A DNA stretch of 64,000 nt from Halomonas halodenitrificans DSM 735 (GTDB lineage Bacteria; Pseudomonadota; Gammaproteobacteria; Pseudomonadales; Halomonadaceae), in NCBI RefSeq assembly GCF_000620045.1, contig NZ_JHVH01000018.1, positions 29,720 through 93,719 of the forward strand. The letters are read 5' to 3'. Every line of letters begins with the position of its first letter. Positions within the stretch are counted from its first letter, which is position 1. Of this stretch, positions 44,482 through 51,355 are shown in pieces. The notes under the pieces were generated by a model that saw only the letters and a list, made by a program, of their open reading frames with translations, was not told where the DNA came from and searched no databases. The position numbers were made by a program, and so were the translations under genes.

Positions 44482-45156
44482 ATGGCCTATCAAGAGTCAC
44501 ATATGACCCGCCAGCAGGCCCAGGCAGGGGTTGCCAGCACCAACAAGGTACTGCGTAACACCTACGGCTTGCTGGCCATGACGCTGCTCTTCTCCGCAGT
44601 GACCGCCGGCGCCGCCGTGGCGATGGGCATCGAGCGTATCAACATTCTGGTGTTCTTCATCGGCGCCTACGGCCTGATGTTTCTGGTTCACAAGACCGCT
44701 CACTCGGCCATGGGGCTGCTGACCACCTTCGCCTTCACCGGCTTCATGGGATTCACCCTGGGCCCGATACTCAACGCCTACCTGGCGATGCCTAACGGCG
44801 CGGCCCTGGTGATGAACGCCCTGGCGATGACCGGCCTGACGTTTATCGGCCTCTCCGCCGTGGCGCTGATCACCAAGAAGGACTTCAGCTTCCTCGCCAA
44901 CTTCATGATGGCGGGTGCCATCGTGCTGATGCTGGCCATGGTGGCCGGGATCTTCTTCCAGATTCCCGCGCTGATGCTGATGGTGTCCGCCGGCTTCGTG
45001 CTTTTCTCCTCCGCGGCGATCCTCTACCAGACAAGCGAGATCGTTCATCGCGCCGGCGAGACGAACTATATCCTGGCCACCATCACTCTCTATGTGGCCA
45101 TCTATAACCTCTTCGTGAGCCTGCTCTCCCTGCTGGGTATCATGAGCAGCGACTAA
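44482..45156 (+). CDS. yccA: Bax inhibitor-1 / YccA family membrane protein
   Basis: 224 residues, seven hydrophobic segments; starts SHMTRQQAQAGVASTNKVLRNTYGLLAMTL, and NYILATITLYVAIYNLFVSLLSLLG ends the protein. YccA is a substrate and modulator of the FtsH membrane protease and protects SecY when translocons jam. It lies upstream of the tus genes, as yccA lies beside tusE in E. coli, but a terminator-like hairpin separates them here. Confidence 0.93.
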   Translation: MAYQESHMTRQQAQAGVASTNKVLRNTYGLLAMTLLFSAVTAGAAVAMGIERINILVFFIGAYGLMFLVHKTAHSAMGLLTTFAFTGFMGFTLGPILNAYLAMPNGAALVMNALAMTGLTFIGLSAVALITKKDFSFLANFMMAGAIVLMLAMVAGIFFQIPALMLMVSAGFVLFSSAAILYQTSEIVHRAGETNYILATITLYVAIYNLFVSLLSLLGIMSSD

Positions 45157-45180
45157 GCCTGTCCAGGCACGCCTACCTTG

Positions 45181-45213
45181 TCTGGCCCCGCCTCGGCGGG
45201 GCCAGATTGTTTC
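45181..45213 (+). terminator. Likely terminator after yccA
   Basis: CTGGCCCCGCC and GGCGGGGCCAG make an 11-bp stem with a very short loop, followed by ATTGTTT. Confidence 0.75.
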
Positions 45214-45235
45214 AGGATATCTTCAGGAGCTTCCG

Positions 45236-45628
45236 GTGCGCTACGCCATCCTTCTGCTCGATGCGCCCTATACCAGCCAGGCGGCCCACTCGGCGCTTCG
45301 CTTCACCCGCGCGCTGCTGGCGCGGGGGCATGACGTCGAGGGGGTGTTCTTTTACCATGAGGGCGTGCATAACGCCGCCAGACTCGCCGCGCCGCCCCAG
45401 GACGAACCCCATCTGGTGGATGCCTGGGCCGAGCTGGGACGGGAACATGACGTGGCCCTGCAGGTCTGCATTGCCGCCGCCCTGAGGCGAGGCCTGCTCG
45501 ACGAACAGGAGGCCAGCCGGCACGGCAAGCAGGGGTTCAGCGTCGAGCCCCCGTTCGAGTTGACCGGACTGGGTCAGCTCGTCGACCTGGGCCTGCGCTG
45601 CGACCGACTCATCACCTTCGGCCCCTGA
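45236..45628 (+). CDS. tusD: Sulfurtransferase TusD
   Basis: 130 residues; DsrE family. RYAILLLDAPYTSQAAHSALRFTRALL is the start and VCIAAALRRGLLDEQEA holds the active cysteine that takes sulfur from TusA and passes it to TusE for s2U34 modification of tRNA by MnmA. The start is GTG at 45236, with AGGAGC upstream. First gene of tusDCBE. Confidence 0.94.
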   Translation: MRYAILLLDAPYTSQAAHSALRFTRALLARGHDVEGVFFYHEGVHNAARLAAPPQDEPHLVDAWAELGREHDVALQVCIAAALRRGLLDEQEASRHGKQGFSVEPPFELTGLGQLVDLGLRCDRLITFGP

Positions 45629-45639
45629 GGAGGCTTTTC

Positions 45640-46014
45640 ATGACAGAGGATACGCCGTCGGCAGAGCTGCTGGTGATACTGCGCCATGCGCCCCACGGGT
45701 CCAGCTGGCTCAAGGAGGGGCTGGATGTGGCCCTGGTGGCGGCGGCCTTCGACCGTCGGGTGACGCTGCTCTTCATGGGGGAGGGGGTCACGGCGCTCCT
45801 CGAGGGCCAGCAGGCCGGCCCCCTGGGGCAGAAGGGCACGGCCGCGACCCTGGAAATGCTCGAGATGTACGACATCGATAGCCTGGTGGTCGAGAAGCGC
45901 AGCCTGGACGCGCTGGGCCTGAGCGGCGACCAGTTGATGCTCCCGACCCGGGAGGTGACGGAGGAGGGGATCGCCGCCCTGGTGGCCTCTCACGCCCTGG
46001 TACTGAACTTCTGA
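45640..46014 (+). CDS. tusC: Sulfur relay protein TusC
   Basis: 124 residues; DsrF-like subunit of the TusBCD hexamer. RHAPHGSSWLKEGLDVALVAAAFDRRVTLLFMGEGV is the core. No cysteine is present, in line with a structural role. The stop overlaps a possible tusB ATG. Confidence 0.93.
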   Translation: MTEDTPSAELLVILRHAPHGSSWLKEGLDVALVAAAFDRRVTLLFMGEGVTALLEGQQAGPLGQKGTAATLEMLEMYDIDSLVVEKRSLDALGLSGDQLMLPTREVTEEGIAALVASHALVLNF

Positions 46015-46025
46015 TGAGAGACACC

Positions 46026-46313
46026 ATGTTGCTGCATACCCTGAATCGCCCTCCGTCGTCCCGGGTACTCGACCAGGCACTGGCGGGCATGGGCCCGGAG
46101 GACCGGCTGTTGCTCATCGAGGACGGCGTGATCGGCGCCTTGCCGGCGCAGCGGGAACGCTTCGCCGGGGTGGCCGGGCGCCTCTACGCCCTGCACGAGG
46201 ATCTCGCCGCCCGTGGGCTTCTCACCCGCTGTGATGACGCGGTGCGGGTGGTCGACGTGGAGGGCTTTGTGGCCCTGACCGAAACGTGTGAGCGCACAGT
46301 GAGCTGGTACTAA
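46026..46313 (+). CDS. tusB: Sulfur relay protein TusB
   Basis: 95 residues; DsrH family. LLHTLNRPPSS and DRLLLIEDGVIGAL match the family, which starts at MLHTL; the ATG at 46026 is therefore used, though an ATG at 46014 overlapping the tusC stop also has merit. Third member of the TusBCD complex. Confidence 0.9.
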   Translation: MLLHTLNRPPSSRVLDQALAGMGPEDRLLLIEDGVIGALPAQRERFAGVAGRLYALHEDLAARGLLTRCDDAVRVVDVEGFVALTETCERTVSWY

Positions 46314-46666
46314 TGGCGAGTACAGAAATATACCGTTATCTATTTTCTGCAGACAACAGCATTCCACTCGACCCCGAGGGCTATCTCGTCGACATGTCGG
46401 AGTGGTCGCCGGAAGTAGCCGAACGGCTCGCCCAGGAGGAAGGCATCGTCTTGACCGAGGAGCATTGGGAGGTGATCCGGGTGCTGCGAGACTTCTATGC
46501 CCGCTTCGAGCAGGCACCGGCCATGCGCCCGCTGGTGAAGGCCGTGGGGCAGGCCCTGGGCGCCGAGAAGGGGCGCTCCCTGCATCTGATGAGGCTCTTC
46601 CCGGAAAGCCCCGCCAAGGTCGGCGCTCGCCTGGCCGGGCTGCCCAAGCCCGCCAACTGCCTGTGA
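46313..46666 (+). CDS. tusE: Sulfurtransferase TusE (DsrC family)
   Basis: 117 residues. The penultimate cysteine in the C-terminal PKPANCL is the persulfide carrier that meets MnmA; only this conserved DsrC cysteine is present, so it belongs to the TusE rather than the dissimilatory DsrC group. DPEGYLVDMSEWSPEVAERLAQEEGI is the conserved N-terminal part. The ATG overlaps the tusB stop (TAATG). Confidence 0.95.
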   Translation: MASTEIYRYLFSADNSIPLDPEGYLVDMSEWSPEVAERLAQEEGIVLTEEHWEVIRVLRDFYARFEQAPAMRPLVKAVGQALGAEKGRSLHLMRLFPESPAKVGARLAGLPKPANCL

Positions 46667-46673
46667 TCACGTT

Positions 46674-47249
46674 ATGAACTTCCTGGCCCATGCCTGGCTC
46701 GCCCGCCGCGGCAACGACGACTTCCTCTATGGCAACCTGATCGCCGACGGCGTGAAGGGCAGGAATCTGGAGGAGTGGCCCGCCGACGTGGCCCGGGGAA
46801 TTCGCCACCATCGCCACGTGGATGCCTTCGTGGATGGCCATGCGGTGACCCACAGCATCCTGACTCGCTCGCCGGGCTGGGGCAGGCGCTACGCGGGCAT
46901 CGCCCTGGACCTGGTGTGGGACCACTTCGTGGCCCTCGAACTGATGCAGGCGAGGGCGGAGGGGCCGATCGTATCGCGCACCTATGAGCTGCTGGCCAGG
47001 CGCTCGGCGCCGTCACGCCTGGCGCCCATGGTGCCCGTGTTGGTGGAGCAGGACTGGCTGCGCCGCTATGCCGACTTTGCCTTTACCTGCCGCGCCATCG
47101 GCGGCATCGGCCAGCGCCTGTCCGGCCCCAATCGGCTGGCGGAACTGGTGCCCTGGCTCGAGGCCGAGTACCCGGTGTTGCGCGAGGACTTCCAGTGCCT
47201 CTGGCCCGAGGTCTGCCGGGCACTGGAAGTCGCCTTCGAGGCGGAGTAG
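46674..47249 (+). CDS. acpH: Acyl carrier protein phosphodiesterase
   Basis: 191 residues. HD-type fold enzyme that removes 4'-phosphopantetheine from holo-ACP: MNFLAHAWLA start, FLYGNLIADGVKGR, RGIRHHRHVDAFVDGH and LDLVWDHFVA carry the metal ligands. It sits 7 bases after tusE, so probably co-transcribed. Its presence in the same window as a PKS with an ACP domain is probably coincidental. Confidence 0.93.
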   Translation: MNFLAHAWLARRGNDDFLYGNLIADGVKGRNLEEWPADVARGIRHHRHVDAFVDGHAVTHSILTRSPGWGRRYAGIALDLVWDHFVALELMQARAEGPIVSRTYELLARRSAPSRLAPMVPVLVEQDWLRRYADFAFTCRAIGGIGQRLSGPNRLAELVPWLEAEYPVLREDFQCLWPEVCRALEVAFEAE

Positions 47250-47261
47250 GCGACGCGTCGC

Positions 47262-48491
47262 TCAGGCGTCGCTTCTCAGCCACAGGCAGGTCAGGCGATC
47301 CCCCGGGGATATTGCGCTCTCCGGGGGAATCACCGCCAGGGCGTCGGCCTCGATGCACGAGGAGAGCACCGCCGAGTTCTGGTCGGCAAAGGCCTGGGCA
47401 TGCACGCCCCGCTCGTCGAACCTCAGGGTCACCCGCATATAGTGGGCCCGCGGACCGGTGCGGGTCGTGAAATCGCTGAACGCCGGGATTTCCGTGAGTG
47501 TCGCCAGCGCCGGACATGCCAGCATGCTGCCGATCAGGGGCCTCAGGAAGAGCCAGGTGCCCACGAAGCTCGATACCGGGTTGCCGGGCAGCCCCACGAA
47601 GCGGGCCACGCCCTCGCCATGGCCCCGGGGGATGCGCCCCAGCGCCAAAGGCTTGCCCGGGCGAATCGCCAGGCGCCAGAGATCCAGTTCGCCCAGGGCC
47701 TCGACCGCGGCCTTGACGTGGTCCTCCTCGCCGACGCTGACGCCGCCGGTGGTCACCACGATATCGGCCTGGTCGGCGGCACTGGCGAGCATCTCGCGGG
47801 TGACGGCCGGGTCGTCGGGGATCGACGCCGCCATCACGATGGTGGCCCCGAAGCGCTCCAGCAGCCGACGCAGCATGGGGCGGTTGGAGTTGTAGAGCTG
47901 TCCGGGGCCGAGGGGGGTGCCGGGGTCGACGATCTCGTCGCCGGTGGAGAGCAGGGCGACCCGGGGCCGACGGCGGACCTCGACCTGGGTCACGCCCTGG
48001 CCGGCGAGATGGCCCAGGGCGGCGGCCTCCAGGCGGCGTCCGGCTTCCAGCAGGATGGTGCCGGCCGCCACATCCCGTCCCCGACGACGGATGCTGTCTC
48101 CCTGGGTCACGTCGCCCGGGATCGTGGCCGTCTCTCCCGTCGCCTCGACGCGCTCCTGCATCACCACACAATCGGCCCCCGGCGGAATTTCGCCGCCGGT
48201 GAAGATGCGCGCGCAGCTGCCGGGCTCCAGGGGCCTGGCCGGATTGCCGGCGGCGATGCGCTGGCTGATCGGCAGGGTCTTGCCCGCATCGCCATGGTTC
48301 AGGGCATAGCCATCCATGGCGCTGTTATCGAAGGAGGGCACATCGAGGCGCGCCGTGACGTCATTGGCCAGCACACGGCCGGCCGCCTCGTCACACGCCA
48401 GCCACTCGGTATCCAGCACGCCGACGCCCTGCAGCAGGGCCTCCAGCGCCGTGGTAACCGGCTTGAGTTCACTCCTGGCTGTGCTATCCAT
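47262..48491 (-). CDS. moeA: Molybdopterin molybdenumtransferase
   Basis: 409 residues. MoeA inserts molybdate into adenylated molybdopterin. Blocks: DVPSFDNSAMDGYAL, RIFTGGEIPPGAD, STGDEIVDPG, TTGGVSVGEEDHVKAAVEALG and VGLPGNPVSSFVG. The ATG at 48491 lies within the first copy of a triplicated sequence derived from the moaB 3' end; the codons upstream in that copy read VIPERGQH, showing moaB once overlapped moeA here. Mo cofactor is needed by the formate dehydrogenase beginning at 49.6 kb. Confidence 0.95.
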   Translation of the reverse strand: MDSTARSELKPVTTALEALLQGVGVLDTEWLACDEAAGRVLANDVTARLDVPSFDNSAMDGYALNHGDAGKTLPISQRIAAGNPARPLEPGSCARIFTGGEIPPGADCVVMQERVEATGETATIPGDVTQGDSIRRRGRDVAAGTILLEAGRRLEAAALGHLAGQGVTQVEVRRRPRVALLSTGDEIVDPGTPLGPGQLYNSNRPMLRRLLERFGATIVMAASIPDDPAVTREMLASAADQADIVVTTGGVSVGEEDHVKAAVEALGELDLWRLAIRPGKPLALGRIPRGHGEGVARFVGLPGNPVSSFVGTWLFLRPLIGSMLACPALATLTEIPAFSDFTTRTGPRAHYMRVTLRFDERGVHAQAFADQNSAVLSSCIEADALAVIPPESAISPGDRLTCLWLRSDA

Positions 48492-48720
48492 GCTGGCCTC
48501 GCTCGGGAATCACGAGGTTAGCCTGAACGTATAGAGAGTTACATGGTTTATGCGGATTGATGGTCATGTCAGCTATGTCAGTCATGCTGGCCTCGCTCGG
48601 GAATCACGAGGTTGGCCTGAACGTATAGAGAGTTACATGGCTTATGTGGGTTGATGGTCATGTCAGTCATGCTGGCCTCGCTCGGGAATCACGAGATTAG
48701 CAAAGTTACATGGCTTATGA
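48489..48720. repeat. Tandem triplication of the moaB/moeA junction
   Basis: CATGCTGGCCTCGCTCGGGA begins three direct copies at 48489, 48583 and 48668 (spacing 94 and 85 bases). Copies 1 and 2 share CTGAACGTATAGAGAGTTAC and a long tail; copy 1 has an extra 9-base CATGTCAGY step. Copy 3 is the coding 3' end of moaB and lacks the CTGAACGTATAGAGA segment. Confidence 0.95.
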
Positions 48721-49184
48721 CGGCTATCGAGCTGTTCCGCGAGGATGCCGTCCCAGGCGGTTCGACAGGCCCCGGTGGAGCCGGGCAGGCAGAAGAGCAC
48801 GGTGGCATTGGCCAGGCCCCCCAGGCAGCGGCTCTGCACGGTGGAACTGCCGATTTCCTGCCAGCTTAGCTGGCGGAAGAGCTCGCCGAAGCCCTCTATG
48901 CGCTTGTCGAGGAGCACCGATACCGCCTCCGGCGTGGAGTCGCGGCCGGTGAAGCCCGTTCCGCCGGTGGTCAGCACGACCTGGATCTCGGGGTCGGCAA
49001 TCCAGGCCGAGACCCGGGCGCGGATCTGGTAGACGTCATCGGGGACGATGCGCTTGTCGGCCAGGCGGTGTCCCGCGGCCTCCAGGCGCTGCACCAGGGC
49101 CTGGCCGCTGCGATCGGTCTCCTCGGTCCGGGTATCGGAGACCGTCAGTACGGCGACGGAGAGGGGAATCATCGACTCAGCCAT
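48663..49184 (-). CDS. moaB: Molybdenum cofactor biosynthesis protein B
   Basis: 173 residues. MogA/MoaB fold: SVAVLTVSDTRTEETDRSG, VLTTGGTGFTGRDSTPEAV and LFCLPGSTGACRTAWDGIL are the molybdopterin-binding blocks. It adenylates molybdopterin before MoeA. The ATG at 49184 overlaps the end of the DUF1244 gene by 8 bases and has GAGGAG upstream. The last residues (VIPERGQHD) are repeated upstream of moeA. Confidence 0.93.
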   Translation of the reverse strand: MAESMIPLSVAVLTVSDTRTEETDRSGQALVQRLEAAGHRLADKRIVPDDVYQIRARVSAWIADPEIQVVLTTGGTGFTGRDSTPEAVSVLLDKRIEGFGELFRQLSWQEIGSSTVQSRCLGGLANATVLFCLPGSTGACRTAWDGILAEQLDSRHKPCNFANLVIPERGQHD

Positions 49185-49527
49185 TCTGTGCTGACTCCTC
49201 GCCATTCTGCCGGGCCTTGGCCTGCTTGCGCGCGTTGTGCGCCTCGAAAGCGGCCTGCTGCTCCGGGGTCGCCTCTTGCTGGTACTTGGCCTTCCACTCG
49301 CCATAGGGCATGCCGTAGACGTACTCCCGGGCCGTGTCGTAGTCGAGCTCGGCGCCGCGCTCTTCGGCGGCTCCCACCAGCCACTTGGACAGGCAGTTGC
49401 GGCAGAAGTCGGCGAGGATCATCAGGTCGATGTTCTGCACGTCCTTATGCTCGTCGAGGTGGCGCAGGAGGTGGCGAAACGCGGCGGCTTCGAGTTCGGT
49501 GCGGGTCGCTTCGTCGAGATGTTGCAT
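49177..49527 (-). CDS. DUF1244 family protein
   Basis: 116 residues. MQHLDEATRTELEAAAFRHLLRHLDEHKDVQNIDLMILADFCRNCLSKW and AREYVYGMPYGEWKAKYQ are the DUF1244 signatures, with the FCRNCL cysteine pair. Function unknown. The C terminus is an Ala/Gln/Lys-rich tail. It is the first gene of the run to moaB, and a terminator of the upstream fdh operon lies just before it. Confidence 0.88.
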   Translation of the reverse strand: MQHLDEATRTELEAAAFRHLLRHLDEHKDVQNIDLMILADFCRNCLSKWLVGAAEERGAELDYDTAREYVYGMPYGEWKAKYQQEATPEQQAAFEAHNARKQAKARQNGEESAQNG

Positions 49528-49564
49528 CGGATATCTCCTCTGAGTCGTTTCGGCCCAGAATACC

Positions 49565-49592
49565 AAAAAGACACCGCCGAAGGGCGGTGTCT
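49565..49592 (-). terminator. Rho-independent terminator of the fdh operon
   Basis: On the minus strand AGACACCGCC, loop CTTC and GGCGGTGTCT make a 10-bp stem followed by TTTTT; it ends the fdhC-side operon 26 bases after its last stop. Confidence 0.95.
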
Positions 49593-49617
49593 TGATTTGC
49601 GGGCTTCCGGGTAATCC

Positions 49618-50679
49618 CTAGGAGTTCTGCGTCGAGGAGCCTCGCGTCGAGTCATCCTGTGGCTCCTGGGAGGGGAGGTGCTCCTCGGGCACGGCATGCT
49701 CCTTGACCTCCTCGTACCAGAGGTTGTGGTGCTCCTTCGCCCAGGTTTCGTCGACATAGCCCGTGGTCATGCCCTCGAGGGAGCCCTCGGTTCCCAGGGT
49801 CCCGATATAGATATGCCCGAAGGCCACGGCGGTCAGGCCGAGGGCGCCCACGGCATGGAGCAGGTTGGCCCACTGCATGGTGTCCCGGGTCTGCCCGTAG
49901 TTGGGGAAGTCGAGTACCAGGCCGCTGGCGATCACCACCAGCCCGGCGGTGGCCAGCAGCCAGTACCAGGCCTTCTCGCCGGCGTTGGCGAACCCCGCAT
50001 CGGGATGTTCATTGCCCACCATGCCGCCGCCCTTGCGGAACCATTCCAGGTCGTGTTTCTTCGGCAGATTGTGCACCAGCAGCCTGGCCAGCAGCACGAT
50101 CAGCAGGATGCCGAACAGTGGCCCCAGGTAGTTATGCAGCAGCTTGGAGCCGGACACCATGGCACCCCAGACGCCGGCGCCAAACAGCGGATAGAACACA
50201 TGCTTGCCGTAGAGCAGGGTGACCCCGGTGAGGGCCAGCAGGATAAACAGGGTGGCGACGCTCCAGTGCAGCGAGCGCTCCAGCGCCTGCCAGCGCAGCA
50301 GCTTGTTACCCGTGCGGGGGGCCTCCAGCCGCTTGCGGCCGACGACCAGGTAGAAGATGACGATCATCGCCAGCATGCCGCCCATGACGATCAGGCCATA
50401 GGGGGAGACCCAGCGATTACGCCACTGGCGCCAGGTCTCGCCGCTGGCATTGACCAGGTTATAGCGGGAGTCGAAGCGGCTGTCGCGGTAGTTGGCATCC
50501 ACCTCGCCGCTGCGGACCTGGCGCCAGGTATCGGCATCCAGGGCGGGGACCGCGGTGGCCGCCTCGCCCTGGGGATCCGCCTGGGCGAGGGCGCCCTGGG
50601 AGAGCGCCAGGCCCACCGCCAGCCACAGGGCCAGCAGCAGGAATCGCCATAGCGACCGCCAATGAATGGGATGGCTCAT
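49618..50679 (-). CDS. fdhC: Formate dehydrogenase cytochrome b556 (gamma) subunit
   Basis: 353 residues. An N-terminal signal-like segment (FLLLALWLAVGLALSQGALA) and a periplasmic stretch precede a four-helix cytochrome b domain (about 90-300): LRWQALERSLHWSVATLFILLALTG and LLHNYLGPLFGILLIVLLARLLVHNLP carry haem histidines. It anchors FdhAB and passes electrons to quinone. The C terminus is an acidic, Ser/Gln-rich tail. Preceded by GAGGAGG. Confidence 0.93.
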   Translation of the reverse strand: MSHPIHWRSLWRFLLLALWLAVGLALSQGALAQADPQGEAATAVPALDADTWRQVRSGEVDANYRDSRFDSRYNLVNASGETWRQWRNRWVSPYGLIVMGGMLAMIVIFYLVVGRKRLEAPRTGNKLLRWQALERSLHWSVATLFILLALTGVTLLYGKHVFYPLFGAGVWGAMVSGSKLLHNYLGPLFGILLIVLLARLLVHNLPKKHDLEWFRKGGGMVGNEHPDAGFANAGEKAWYWLLATAGLVVIASGLVLDFPNYGQTRDTMQWANLLHAVGALGLTAVAFGHIYIGTLGTEGSLEGMTTGYVDETWAKEHHNLWYEEVKEHAVPEEHLPSQEPQDDSTRGSSTQNS

Positions 50680-50691
50680 GGGATCACCTCC

Positions 50692-51345
50692 TCAGCCCTG
50701 GCGGGCGGCGTCGTAAGCGAGAGAGTCCGCCGCCGAGACATCCGGCTGACCCGCCCCGGTGCGTCGCTGTTCGCGACGCGGGTTGCCGGACCAGCCGCCA
50801 TCGGGATGGCCGCGGCGCACGACGCGCTGGCGGAAGACATCGGCGATTTCCTGGGCGTCACCGGCCAGCAGGGCCTTGGTGGAACACATTTCGGCACACA
50901 GCGGCAGCTTGCCCTCGGCGATGCGGTTGGCGCCGTACTTCTGGTATTCCTCCTCCTTGGTCTCGGCGGGGCCGCCGGCGCAGAAGGTGCACTTGTCCAT
51001 CTTGCCGCGCTCGCCGAAGGCGTTTTTCTGGGGGAACTGCGGCGCGCCGAAGGGACAGGCGTAGAGGCAGTAGCCACAGCCGATGCAGAGGTCCTTGTCG
51101 TGGAGCACGATGCCGTCATCGGTCTTGTGGAAGCAGTCGGTGGGACAGACCGCCATGCAGGGGGCATCGTCGCAGTGCATGCAGGCGACCGAGATCGACA
51201 CCTCCTCGGGTTCGCCGTCGTTGAGGGTCACGACACGCCGGCGCTGGATGCCCCAGTCGGTCTCGTTGGCGTTCTTGCAGGCGGTGACGCAGCCGTTGCA
51301 CTCGATGCAGCGCTCCGCGTCACACATGAACTTCATTGTGGCCAT
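50692..51345 (-). CDS. fdhB: Formate dehydrogenase iron-sulfur (beta) subunit
   Basis: 217 residues with four [4Fe-4S] cysteine groups: CIECNGCVTACKN, CMHCDDAPCMAVCPTDC, CTFC and CIGCGYCLYACPFGAPQ. It relays electrons from FdhA to FdhC. It is shorter than FdnH and lacks that protein's C-terminal membrane anchor. The ATG at 51345 has GAGGAG upstream, 10 bases after the fdhA stop. Confidence 0.94.
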   Translation of the reverse strand: MATMKFMCDAERCIECNGCVTACKNANETDWGIQRRRVVTLNDGEPEEVSISVACMHCDDAPCMAVCPTDCFHKTDDGIVLHDKDLCIGCGYCLYACPFGAPQFPQKNAFGERGKMDKCTFCAGGPAETKEEEYQKYGANRIAEGKLPLCAEMCSTKALLAGDAQEIADVFRQRVVRRGHPDGGWSGNPRREQRRTGAGQPDVSAADSLAYDAARQG

Positions 51346-51355
51346 GGTAGTCTCC

